A stretch of 64,000 bases of DNA from Paludifilum halophilum (GTDB lineage Bacteria; Bacillota; Bacilli; Thermoactinomycetales; DSM-45169): assembly GCF_002245355.1 (NCBI RefSeq), contig NZ_NOWF01000004.1, forward strand, positions 124,001-188,000, written 5' to 3'. A program made the translations under genes and the position numbers. This document shows, in pieces, positions 1 through 7,094 of the stretch (its first letter is position 1; each line of letters starts with the position of its first letter). Under the pieces are notes generated by a model, which was not told where the DNA came from, did no database searches, and worked only from the letters and a program-made list of their open reading frames with translations.

Positions 1-72
1 GGAGATCTGGATCAAATTATCGATACCCTTACGCTGGAAGAGCAGTCGGAGCTTTTAAAGAAAGCGGAGTAA
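1..72 (+). CDS. prfA: Peptide chain release factor 1, C-terminal end (partial)
   Basis: The window opens inside a reading frame whose last 24 codons encode GDLDQIIDTLTLEEQSELLK followed by a short tail and TAA. This matches the C-terminus of RF1, which ends with a 'GDLDxxIDAL' helix, and prfA directly precedes prmC in Bacillales, where PrmC methylates RF1. Only the end is visible, so the catalytic GGQ domain cannot be checked. The assignment rests on the short C-terminal match and on synteny. Confidence 0.75.
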   Translation, partial: GDLDQIIDTLTLEEQSELLKKAE

Positions 73-193
73 TTAACGTATGAATCAACGTGCCTGTCAA
101 CAATGCATAGGATCAGACAGCTCCAGTGAGCCGGAGCAGCATGCGCGGATGAAAGAACCGGTCTTGCCTGTTTTCTGAAGGAGGACAAAGAAC

Positions 194-1111
194 TTGCCAA
201 GGATGGATACCGTCGGGGAAGCCTATCGTTGGGCTTCCTCTTTTTTGGATAAAAATGGTGTGGAAAGCTCCCTTTTCGAAGCGGAACTGCTGCTTCGTAC
301 TGCATTGGGCTGGGATCGAACCCGCTTTTTTACGGAATGGGATGCTCCTTTGAACCGGGAAACGTTTCAGCGGTTTCGCGAATGGGTGGAACGCCGGAAA
401 CAAGGTGTTCCTTTACAGTATTTGACGGGAGAGCAGGAATTTTATGGACGAACGTTTCGCGTCAATCCTTCGGTATTGATTCCCCGCCCCGATACGGAAG
501 TGTTGGTGGAGGCCGCGTTAAAGACCATGGATCAGAAGGGTCCGACGGGAAGAGCTGTGGATATCGGGACGGGAAGCGGGGCTCTGGCAGTGACCCTGGC
601 GGCGGAGAAGCCGGATTGGGAATGGTGGGCTCTGGATCGTTCGTCCGAGGCTCTTGCCTTGGCCCGAGCCAACGCGGAGTTTCACGGCATGGAAGAAAAG
701 ATCCGCTGGTTGCAGGGGGACTGGTTGACCCCTCTCATGGAGAGGGAAATGATGGTGGATGTGATCGTATCCAACCCGCCTTATATTCCTTCGGCGGATA
801 TCGACGGTTTGGAAAGACAAGTCAAGGATTATGAACCGCGGTTGGCACTGGACGGAGGAGAGGACGGTCTTGACCCTTACCGCCGTATTTTGGAGCAGGT
901 ACCGGATGTTTTGAAGTGCCCGGGTTGGATCGCTTTGGAAGTGGGTGAGGGGCAAGGTGCAGCGGTGGCCCGTTTGTTGCACCGACTTCCGGGAGAAGTC
1001 CAAACTTCGGTCATTCCCGATCTGGCTGGGCGAGATCGGGTGGTGACGGGACGAGTCGATGATTCGCCGTTGACATTCGGTTCCGCAGCGATTCCCCATG
1101 GAGGGGGTTAA
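194..1111 (+). CDS. prmC: Peptide chain release factor N5-glutamine methyltransferase
   Basis: PrmC (HemK) transfers a methyl group from S-adenosylmethionine to the glutamine of the GGQ motif in release factors, improving translation termination in the cytosol. The 305-residue protein has the N-terminal helical substrate-binding region. It is followed by a class I methyltransferase fold with the SAM loop VDIGTGSGALA near residue 122 and the catalytic motif NPPY at residues 194-197. The TTG start at 194 is preceded by AAGGAGG at 178-184 with a 9-nt spacer. It follows prfA, its substrate gene, and is followed by spoIIR, exactly as in Bacillus. Length is slightly above the usual 280-290 residues. 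Confidence 0.95.
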   Translation: MPRMDTVGEAYRWASSFLDKNGVESSLFEAELLLRTALGWDRTRFFTEWDAPLNRETFQRFREWVERRKQGVPLQYLTGEQEFYGRTFRVNPSVLIPRPDTEVLVEAALKTMDQKGPTGRAVDIGTGSGALAVTLAAEKPDWEWWALDRSSEALALARANAEFHGMEEKIRWLQGDWLTPLMEREMMVDVIVSNPPYIPSADIDGLERQVKDYEPRLALDGGEDGLDPYRRILEQVPDVLKCPGWIALEVGEGQGAAVARLLHRLPGEVQTSVIPDLAGRDRVVTGRVDDSPLTFGSAAIPHGGG

Positions 1112-1158
1112 ACCTTCTTCAGCCTGTCCATACTGAATGGTAAATCGGCTGAGGAGGT
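1112..1158 (+). promoter_or_regulatory. Potential hairpin sequestering the spoIIR ribosome binding site
   Basis: ACCTTCTTCAGCC at 1112-1124 is nearly the reverse complement of GGCTGAGGAGGT at 1147-1158, allowing one bulge and one G-U pair. The 3' arm contains the Shine-Dalgarno sequence of spoIIR. The structure starts right after the prmC stop codon and has no T-run, so it is not an obvious terminator. A translational brake on read-through from prmC is possible, but this is inference. Confidence 0.4.
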
Positions 1159-1162
1159 ATGA

Positions 1163-1864
1163 ATGATGCGGGTCGGTACTTATTCGGTTCTCCTTTTTCT
1201 ATCTATCGGGTTTTTCTTATTGATCCAATCCGTCTCAGGCGCTGGATCGGGCATCGTCTCGTATGCCGCTGCCGGGGCACAGAGTGAAGGCGGGGGACAG
1301 AATATCCCCGACGAGGCGATTCGTCTGCGTATTTTGGCTAACAGCGACCGTTTGGAAGACCAGGCGTTGAAGCGCCGGGTACGGGATGCCGTATTGGCGG
1401 AGATCAAGGCTTGGGCGGACAAGCCGGACACGATCGGTGAGGCGCGCCGGCAGGTTCGTTCTCATCTGTCCGATTTTCAAAAGATCGCTGATCGGACAGT
1501 TCGTCAACAGGGGTATGATTACGAGGTCCAAGTGGATTACGGGCGGATTCCTTTTCCGACAAAGCTCTATGGGGACCAGGTGTATCCCGCCGGCAAATAT
1601 GAAGCGTTGCGGATTACGATCGGGGAAGGGAAAGGGGATAATTGGTGGTGTGTTTTGTTTCCGCCTCTCTGCTTTGTCGATATGAGCAACGGGGATGCGG
1701 TGCCCAAATCTGAACAGCGCACCGCTTCCGCGGAAGCGGTTGCCGCCGAACAGGCGCTGGCGGCCCCGGAACGTTCCCGACAATCTCCGCAGGGGAAGCC
1801 GGTAGAAGTGCGGTTCTTTTTCCTGGATTCCCTGAAAGATTTTTTCTCCGGATTGTTTGATTAA
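1163..1864 (+). CDS. spoIIR: Stage II sporulation protein R
   Basis: SpoIIR is the forespore-secreted signal that triggers SpoIIGA to process pro-sigma-E in the mother cell. The 233-residue protein starts with a hydrophobic signal segment (residues about 7-30). The conserved SpoIIR core follows, with the diagnostic motif IPDEAIRLRILANSD (about residues 49-63) and a tryptophan-rich WWCVLFPPLCFVD block near residue 162. Two consecutive ATG codons (1163 and 1166) follow GGAGG at 1153-1157; the second has the better spacing. It lies between prmC and ywlB as in Bacillus. A terminator follows directly. Sigma-F control is expected from the family, but I could not assign a convincing sigma-F promoter. 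Confidence 0.93.
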   Translation: MMRVGTYSVLLFLSIGFFLLIQSVSGAGSGIVSYAAAGAQSEGGGQNIPDEAIRLRILANSDRLEDQALKRRVRDAVLAEIKAWADKPDTIGEARRQVRSHLSDFQKIADRTVRQQGYDYEVQVDYGRIPFPTKLYGDQVYPAGKYEALRITIGEGKGDNWWCVLFPPLCFVDMSNGDAVPKSEQRTASAEAVAAEQALAAPERSRQSPQGKPVEVRFFFLDSLKDFFSGLFD

Positions 1865-1871
1865 TTCTCCG

Positions 1872-1897
1872 GTCGACCCGTGTGGTCGGCTTTTTTT
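1872..1897 (+). terminator. Rho-independent terminator after spoIIR
   Basis: A 7-bp stem GTCGACC (1872-1878) / GGTCGGC (1884-1890), with one G-U pair and a 5-nt loop, is followed by seven T residues. It begins 8 bases after the spoIIR stop codon. Confidence 0.8.
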
Positions 1898-1972
1898 GTA
1901 AAGACCGTACTATTCACCGCTTTGTCCGCATACGATGGAAAAAGAAAATCCGATTGCGGGAGGCGGTCGAAG

Positions 1973-2437
1973 ATGTTCACTGTGAGAAAAGCGACAGCGG
2001 AAGATATCGAGTCGATCACGCATTTGCTCAGAACAGCGGGAACGAACGATGAAGGCGTGGACAAGCATCTGGACCATTTTCTCATCGTAGAGGATCCCCG
2101 GGTTCAGCCGCCTCGAATCGTGGGTACGGCGGGGATCGAGATTTACGGAAATCGGGGGCTCCTGAGATCCTTTGTGATGAAAACGGACTCCTGGAATGCC
2201 AAGGTGGCACTCGAATTGATCGGTGTCATTCTCGCCCATACCGGCCGGTCGGGCCTGAAAGAAGTCTATTTGATGGCGGGGATCGCCCAACATATTTTCG
2301 AACATTTCGGCTTCCGTTCCGTGGAGTGGGAGGATCTGCCCGAGTCGATCCGCCGGTCGGATCATATCCAAAAGATGGAGAAAGAGGCGGCGGGAAGACC
2401 CATGGTGTATTGCAACCGTCAACAGGACGGGGCCTGA
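1973..2437 (+). CDS. GNAT-family N-acetyltransferase (YwlB/ArgA-like)
   Basis: A 154-residue protein of the GNAT acetyltransferase fold: N-terminal MFTVRKATAEDIESI strand-helix, central beta strands (RIVGTAGIEIYG), and a C-terminal FEHFGFRSVEWEDLP segment typical of the acetyl-CoA-binding end of GNAT enzymes. Position between spoIIR and ywlC matches Bacillus subtilis ywlB, whose relatives are often annotated as amino-acid N-acetyltransferases. The true substrate is unknown. The ATG at 1973 was chosen because it has GGGAGG at 1958-1963 at proper spacing; an upstream in-frame ATG at 1880 overlaps the spoIIR terminator and was rejected. Confidence 0.8.
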   Translation: MFTVRKATAEDIESITHLLRTAGTNDEGVDKHLDHFLIVEDPRVQPPRIVGTAGIEIYGNRGLLRSFVMKTDSWNAKVALELIGVILAHTGRSGLKEVYLMAGIAQHIFEHFGFRSVEWEDLPESIRRSDHIQKMEKEAAGRPMVYCNRQQDGA

Positions 2438-2518
2438 CGGGAAACGAAGGCCGGGCGGTGAAAAGTTTTCCGATGTGGTATCATGATAGGTAAACAGGTT
2501 GGAGTAGGTGAAGCGCCG

Positions 2519-3601
2519 TTGCAGAAACAGACGCAGTGTTGGAGGGTGAAGGAAAGCAAAGAAGGGAAATCCCTCAGGGATCATCCCGGAATACAAAAGG
2601 CCGCCGCCATGATCCGGGAGGGTCGGTTGGTCGCTTTTCCCACAGAAACGGTCTATGGTTTGGGAGCGGATGCCACCTCCGGAGAAGCGGTAACATCGAT
2701 CTTTCAGGCGAAGGGGCGCCCTTCGGATAACCCGCTGATCGTTCATATCGCCGGGGCGGATCAGTTGGACGAGCTGGTCTCGGAAGTGCCTTCGACCGGG
2801 AAGCAGCTGATCAGGCGGTTTTGGCCCGGACCTCTGACGGTGATTCTGCGTCACCGCGGAACCGTCGCCCCTCCAGTAACCGCAGGACTGGATACCCTGG
2901 GCGTGCGTGTACCGTCTCATCCCGTTGCGCTGGCTCTGTTGCGGGAAGCACAGCGGCCTGTGGCGGCGCCCAGCGCCAATCGCTCCGGAAAGCCGAGTCC
3001 CACCCAAGCGGAACATGTCTGGTATGATCTGTCCGGAAGGATTGATGCTTTGCTGGACGGGGGGCCTACCGGTGTAGGGGTGGAGTCCACGGTCGTCGAT
3101 GTCACCCGGGAGGTGCCCGTTCTCCTTCGCCCCGGTGGAGTCACGTTGGACATGATCCGGGAAACAGTGGGGGAAATCAGGGTGGATCCGGGGATCCGGC
3201 GAGAAGGAAGGGCTCCCCGCTCTCCGGGGATGAAATATCGCCATTATGCTCCCCGGGGGGAGCTTTGGGTGGTCGGCGGCTCCGGAAAGGACCAGATGCA
3301 AAAGGTACAGGCCTTGGCAGATCAGGCCCGCCGGGAGGGGCGGAAGGTGGGTATTCTCACGACCGATGAACACCGGGAGGCTTACCGGGCCGAATGGGTT
3401 TTTTCCTGTGGACGGCGAAGCGAACCGGAGACCGTCGCCCGAGGACTTTATGGCTGTCTGCGCCGGTTTGATGAGGTGGGAGCCGAATGGATCGTGGCCG
3501 AGGCCTTCCCCCCTACAGGGGTGTTTTTCTCCGTGATGAACCGGCTGATGAAAGCGGCGGAAGGTCAAGTGCTTTCTTCCGGGGAGGAAAGAAAGGCGTA
3601 A
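2519..3601 (+). CDS. ywlC: L-threonylcarbamoyladenylate synthase (Sua5/YwlC)
   Basis: Catalyses formation of threonylcarbamoyl-AMP from threonine, bicarbonate and ATP, the first step of the tRNA t6A37 modification. The 361-residue product has the N-terminal YrdC domain with the motif VAFPTETVYGLGADA and KGRPSDNPLIVHI near residues 50-75. A linker containing SPGMKYRHYAP follows, then a C-terminal Sua5 domain, so it is the long Sua5-type enzyme. The TTG at 2519 is preferred because AGGTGA (2506-2511) lies 7 nt upstream. An in-frame ATG at 2483 lacks a ribosome binding site and would add 12 unconserved residues. Context matches B. subtilis ywlC. Confidence 0.93.
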   Translation: MQKQTQCWRVKESKEGKSLRDHPGIQKAAAMIREGRLVAFPTETVYGLGADATSGEAVTSIFQAKGRPSDNPLIVHIAGADQLDELVSEVPSTGKQLIRRFWPGPLTVILRHRGTVAPPVTAGLDTLGVRVPSHPVALALLREAQRPVAAPSANRSGKPSPTQAEHVWYDLSGRIDALLDGGPTGVGVESTVVDVTREVPVLLRPGGVTLDMIRETVGEIRVDPGIRREGRAPRSPGMKYRHYAPRGELWVVGGSGKDQMQKVQALADQARREGRKVGILTTDEHREAYRAEWVFSCGRRSEPETVARGLYGCLRRFDEVGAEWIVAEAFPPTGVFFSVMNRLMKAAEGQVLSSGEERKA

Positions 3602-3660
3602 CCTCTAGAAGTAAATCGGGTTTACAAGCAGACTCCTTTCCGCCTGGGACGGGTTCTTTT

Positions 3661-3711
3661 TCCTCGTTTCTCCGCATACCCTTGTCAAAGACAAGCTTTC
3701 GCGGAGGAGGA
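3661..3711 (+). promoter_or_regulatory. Stem-loop burying the mntP ribosome binding site
   Basis: An inner hairpin CTTGTC (3681-3686)-AAA-GACAAG (3690-3695) is enclosed by CTCCGC (3670-3675) pairing with GCGGAG (3701-3706). TCCTC (3661-3665) can further pair with GAGGA (3707-3711). The pairing covers the purine-rich Shine-Dalgarno of mntP. No match to the yybP-ykoY manganese riboswitch consensus was recognised. Regulatory role is inferred from structure only. Confidence 0.45.
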
Positions 3712-3717
3712 GCCGAG

Positions 3718-4278
3718 ATGGAACTATCCCTGCCTCAATGGGGGCAACTGTTCACCCTGCTGATGATAGCGATCGCCTTGGGTATGGATGCTTTCTCCCT
3801 GGGTGTCGGGGTGGGGGTGAGAGGAGTCCTGATGCGGCAGGTATTCGCTATGAGCGGTATCATCGGATTTTTTCATATCATGATGCCTCTGCTCGGGATT
3901 TTGATCGGTCACGTGTTGAGCTCCCTGGTGGAAAACATCGCGGTGATGGCCGGGGGAGGGCTTCTCTGCTTTTTAGGGGGCCATATGGTGGTTCATGCCC
4001 TTAAAGGAGAAAACGAGTCCATCCTCAGCGCAACCACCCCGGGCGGGATTCTTCTGTTCTCCTTCAGCGTCAGCCTGGATTCCCTGTCCGCGGGACTTTC
4101 TCTGGGTCTGTTCGAAGCGGATGCCCTGGTGGCCGCCTCGATGTTTGGAATCATCGGCGGGCTGATGAACGCAGCCGGACTGCTCCTGGGCCGCCATGTC
4201 GGAACGTGGATCGGAGAATACGGGGAAGCGGTGGGAGGAATCATCCTCATCCTCCTCGGTCTCCGGTTCCTGCTGTGA
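3718..4278 (+). CDS. mntP: Manganese efflux pump MntP (YwlD position)
   Basis: A 187-residue integral membrane protein with about six hydrophobic helices in two homologous halves. The repeated acidic motifs GMDAFSLGVGVG (near residue 20) and SLDSLSAGLSLG (near residue 120) are hallmarks of the MntP/YebN family, which exports Mn(II) across the plasma membrane. It occupies the position of B. subtilis ywlD between ywlC and ywlE. The ATG at 3718 follows the GGAGGAGG ribosome binding site, which could be masked by the hairpin at 3661-3711. A ZIP-family transporter follows 10 bases downstream, so the two are probably cotranscribed. Confidence 0.9.
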   Translation: MELSLPQWGQLFTLLMIAIALGMDAFSLGVGVGVRGVLMRQVFAMSGIIGFFHIMMPLLGILIGHVLSSLVENIAVMAGGGLLCFLGGHMVVHALKGENESILSATTPGGILLFSFSVSLDSLSAGLSLGLFEADALVAASMFGIIGGLMNAAGLLLGRHVGTWIGEYGEAVGGIILILLGLRFLL

Positions 4279-4288
4279 GGCGGCGATC

Positions 4289-5017
4289 ATGACCGAGGCG
4301 GTTCTGTTCAGCGCCTTATCCGGATGTGCCACCTTGATCGGCAGTTTGTTGGTTCTTTGTTTTCGAACGCCGTCCCCGTCGATGATCGGTCTGTCCCTGG
4401 GTCTTTCCGCTACAGTCATGCTTTTGGTCGCTCTGTTCGATCTTTTGCCCGCGGCTGTGTCGATTCAGGGAAGCTGGGCTCATGTCATGTTGGGAATGGC
4501 CGGCGGCTTGTTGGCGATGGTTTTGATCCACCATACGGTTTCGATGCCGGAGCGAGGGGAATATGAAAATCGATCCGAAGATTATCGGCGGTTGGGTCTT
4601 TACCTGGCAGTGGCGATTATTGCTCATCATACACCGGAAGGTGCCGCAATCGGAGTCGGCTTCGGTACCGATCGGGAATTGGGTCTGATGCTGGTGCTCG
4701 CCATGGCGATTCACAATATCCCGGAGGGAATCGGGCTGGCCGCCCCTTTGCTGGCCTCCGGCCGACCGACTCTGTCGGTGGTAGTGATCAGTCTTCTGTC
4801 GGGGGGTACTCTGCCTTTGGGAACCTGGTTCGGGGTTCATTATCTGACAAATTCTCCGGATATTGTGACCGTCGGACTTCTGTTTGCCGCGACGACGATG
4901 ATTTGGGTGGTCACCCAAGAGGTTTGGCCGAGGGCCTTTCATGTCCATCGATGGGCAGCCGGTATCGGTGTTGGTTTGGGCTTGTTGTTGACGATACTGA
5001 TTCACGGTATTCACTGA
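4289..5017 (+). CDS. ZIP-family divalent metal transporter
   Basis: A 242-residue polytopic membrane protein with about eight hydrophobic helices. It carries the paired ZIP signatures HHTPEGAAIGVGFG (about residues 116-129) and HNIPEGIGLAAPLL (about residues 150-163), whose His/Glu residues bind the metal in ZupT-like carriers. The substrate is probably zinc or another divalent cation; direction and specificity cannot be read from the sequence. It starts 10 bp after mntP and ends 68 bp before ywlE. This insertion is not part of the B. subtilis ywl order, where mntP is followed directly by ywlE. It may form a small metal-homeostasis pair with mntP. Confidence 0.87.
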   Translation: MTEAVLFSALSGCATLIGSLLVLCFRTPSPSMIGLSLGLSATVMLLVALFDLLPAAVSIQGSWAHVMLGMAGGLLAMVLIHHTVSMPERGEYENRSEDYRRLGLYLAVAIIAHHTPEGAAIGVGFGTDRELGLMLVLAMAIHNIPEGIGLAAPLLASGRPTLSVVVISLLSGGTLPLGTWFGVHYLTNSPDIVTVGLLFAATTMIWVVTQEVWPRAFHVHRWAAGIGVGLGLLLTILIHGIH

Positions 5018-5085
5018 CGGGACGCATGTCCCGGGTCTCTGACGGCGATACTGAAAAAGATTCCGTATGTGGAGGTGGTCCCATC

Positions 5086-5730
5086 ATGAAGGTGTTGTTC
5101 GTCTGTACCGGGAACACCTGCCGGAGCCCGATGGCGGAGGCGTTGCTTCGGAAGATGGCCCGGGAAGCGGATTTGCCTCTGGAAGTCCGTTCCGCAGGTG
5201 TCGCTGCTGTCCCGGGGGCGAAGGCTCCGGAGCATGCCGTCACCGTGATGAAAGACTGGGAAATCGATCATGCTTCCCATCGTTCGCGCCCGGTTTCTCA
5301 GCAATTACTCCAGTGGGCGGATTTGGTGCTTACCATGACGGCCGGCCATCGTCGGATGATGGCTCAGGCATATCCCGACTATATGGACAAGATGTACACC
5401 CTGAAGGAATGGGTTCACCGGGAAGGCGGGGAGGATTCCCTGGAAAAGATGGACCGTCTCCAGGCGGAGATCGAAACCCGGAGAGCCTTACTGTCATCGG
5501 CTTCTTCCGAGGAAGATGAGGCACGGGTAAGGCGATTGCAAAAAGAGTTGCAAGATCTGGAGGCGAAACGAGAGGTCTTGTTACAGGAGACAAGCCTGGC
5601 GGAAGGAACGGAAGACGTGGTTGACCCCTTCGGCGGCGATGAACAGACATACCGCCGCTGTGCAAAGGAGCTGGCACGCCTGGTCCAGGCTTTGGTTGAC
5701 GGTTGGGAAAAGAGAGGGAGCGGCCGCTGA
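5086..5730 (+). CDS. ywlE: Low-molecular-weight protein arginine/tyrosine phosphatase YwlE with coiled-coil insert
   Basis: YwlE removes phosphate from arginine residues phosphorylated by McsB. The phosphatase loop C7-TGNTCRS-14 is intact, and Thr11 is the residue associated with arginine rather than tyrosine specificity in B. subtilis YwlE. The general-acid Asp is in DPFGG (D180). The family is normally about 150 residues; this protein has 214. The extra length is a charged, heptad-like helical insert at roughly residues 113-177, between WVHREGG and VVDPFGG, just before the catalytic Asp. The ATG at 5086 is preceded by GGAGGTGG. A terminator follows. Confidence 0.9.
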   Translation: MKVLFVCTGNTCRSPMAEALLRKMAREADLPLEVRSAGVAAVPGAKAPEHAVTVMKDWEIDHASHRSRPVSQQLLQWADLVLTMTAGHRRMMAQAYPDYMDKMYTLKEWVHREGGEDSLEKMDRLQAEIETRRALLSSASSEEDEARVRRLQKELQDLEAKREVLLQETSLAEGTEDVVDPFGGDEQTYRRCAKELARLVQALVDGWEKRGSGR

Positions 5731-5747
5731 TTGGAAGCGGTGTTTTT
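5721..5747 (+). terminator. Probable terminator after ywlE
   Basis: GCCGCT (5721-5726) can pair with AGCGGT (5734-5739), followed by TTTTTTT at 5741-5747. The stem is short and overlaps the ywlE stop codon, but the T-run is clear. Confidence 0.6.
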
Positions 5748-5752
5748 TTCTT

Positions 5753-5782
5753 TTTACTCAAACCTTCTCCAGGGTTTATACT
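5753..5782 (+). promoter_or_regulatory. Possible sigma-A promoter for rpiB-ywlG
   Basis: TTTACT (5753-5758), an 18-bp spacer and TATACT (5777-5782) lie just after the ywlE terminator and 32 bp before rpiB. The -10 box is good, the -35 box weak. Confidence 0.4.
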
Positions 5783-5813
5783 GTGAAAAGAATCAAGGGA
5801 AGGGAGCGGTAGG

Positions 5814-6263
5814 ATGCGAGTGGTGATCGGATCGGACCATGGAGGTTATCAATTAAAGCAATCGATTGTGTCGGTGTTGAAGGAGATGGGTATTTCATAC
5901 GAGGATGTGGGTTGTGATTGTCCGGATTCCGTCGATTATCCGGATTATGCTCTCCCGGTGGCGGAACGGGTGGCCAAGGGGGAATCCGATCGAGGCATTC
6001 TCGTTTGCGGAACCGGGATCGGAATGTCGATCTCCGCCAACAAGGTGAAGGGAATCCGGTGTGCTGTTGTCAGCGATGAGTTTTCCGCCCGGATGAGCCG
6101 GGAGCACAATGATGCCAATGTATTGGCCTTGGGAGAGCGGGTTGTCGGTCCCGGACTTGCGGAAGCGATCGTCCGTACCTGGCTGGAGGCGGAATTCAGC
6201 GGCGGGCGTCATGGACGCCGGGTAGAGAAGATCGGCGCCTTGGAGGGAAGTGAGACCTCATGA
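5814..6263 (+). CDS. rpiB: Ribose-5-phosphate isomerase B
   Basis: Interconverts ribose 5-phosphate and ribulose 5-phosphate in the pentose phosphate pathway. The 149-residue length and the motifs GSDHGGY (residues 6-12) and CGTGIGMSISANK (from residue 65) are those of the RpiB/LacAB family. Cys65 is equivalent to the catalytic cysteine of the E. coli enzyme, and REHNDANVLALGERVVG closes the active site. The gene overlaps the start of ywlG by four bases (ATGA), indicating translational coupling. Confidence 0.95.
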   Translation: MRVVIGSDHGGYQLKQSIVSVLKEMGISYEDVGCDCPDSVDYPDYALPVAERVAKGESDRGILVCGTGIGMSISANKVKGIRCAVVSDEFSARMSREHNDANVLALGERVVGPGLAEAIVRTWLEAEFSGGRHGRRVEKIGALEGSETS

Positions 6264-6853
6264 CGGGAATGGCGGATGTTAAAGTCCGTCAAGTGCGCCA
6301 ACAAGTGGAACGGGTGATCCGGGAACTTCTGGAGGAGATTCCCTTGACGGAGCGTCATCTGCTGGTTGTTGGGGTTTCCACCAGCGAAGTGGCCGGCCGG
6401 CGCATTGGGACCTCCGGTAGTGACGAAGTGGCCGCCGCTGTTTTCGAAGGGATATCCTCCCAACAGCGGAAGTCCGGCTGCCACATCGCCTTTCAATGTT
6501 GTGAGCATCTGAACCGGGCCCTGGTGGTGGACAGAGGGACATTGGATGCCTTCGGCCTGACAGAAGTCAGCGCTGTTCCCGTCCGCCAAGCGGGGGGAGC
6601 GATGGCCTCCTACGCCTTTCGCCATCTGAGGGATGCGGTTCTGGTGGAGAAGGTTTTCGCCGATGCGGGGATTGACATTGGCGATACCCTGATCGGCATG
6701 CATTTGAAGCCGGTGGCGGTACCTGTGCGTCCTTCGGTGAAAAACATCGGAAAAGCTCATGTTACCATGGCTAAAACCCGTCCCAAACTGATCGGGGGCG
6801 CCCGGGCGGTCTATGTGCGGGACTGTGAAGAAACATCCGGACAGGATCGGTGA
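6260..6853 (+). CDS. ywlG: UPF0340/TIGR01440 family protein YwlG
   Basis: A 197-residue cytosolic protein recognisable by the conserved stretches VVGVSTSEVAGRRIG, CCEHLNRALVVDR and AGGAMASYAF typical of the YwlG family. The biochemical function is not established. It overlaps the rpiB stop codon (ATGA) and precedes glyA, the same order as in Bacillus. There are no membrane segments. Three ordered Cys/His residues in the CCEH motif could suggest a catalytic or metal site, but that is speculation. Confidence 0.88.
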   Translation: MTGMADVKVRQVRQQVERVIRELLEEIPLTERHLLVVGVSTSEVAGRRIGTSGSDEVAAAVFEGISSQQRKSGCHIAFQCCEHLNRALVVDRGTLDAFGLTEVSAVPVRQAGGAMASYAFRHLRDAVLVEKVFADAGIDIGDTLIGMHLKPVAVPVRPSVKNIGKAHVTMAKTRPKLIGGARAVYVRDCEETSGQDR

Positions 6854-7045
6854 TGAAAACAGGGAGTAAGGCAAGCGAGCCCCCAATCTGCTCCGTAAGG
6901 TTCTTAGAACAAACTCGATGGTTGATTCACTCATAACGGGGCGTGTGCAACCGGAGTGTGGCAGAACATGATCTCCCCGCCTACAGAATAAAGTTATCGG
7001 GGGCACGAAACAGGATGTGAATCCAACGAAGGATTCGAGTCGTTT

Positions 7046-7054
7046 TGTTACAAT
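7046..7054 (+). promoter_or_regulatory. Extended -10 promoter for glyA
   Basis: TG-T-TACAAT (7046-7054) is an extended -10 element 41 bp before the glyA start; no good -35 box is seen at the standard distance. The 240-bp gap upstream (6854-7045) contains no gene. It does contain a short segment (about 6943-6968) resembling one at 17308-17333 next to a repeat element. Confidence 0.5.
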
Positions 7055-7094
7055 GAATAGGTAAACGGTGTCTATGTAAAGGAGGAATCATTCG

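Noticed and set aside
3602-3717. yybP-ykoY manganese riboswitch before mntP
   Set aside because: The conserved loops of that riboswitch are not present; only a simple SD-masking stem is visible.
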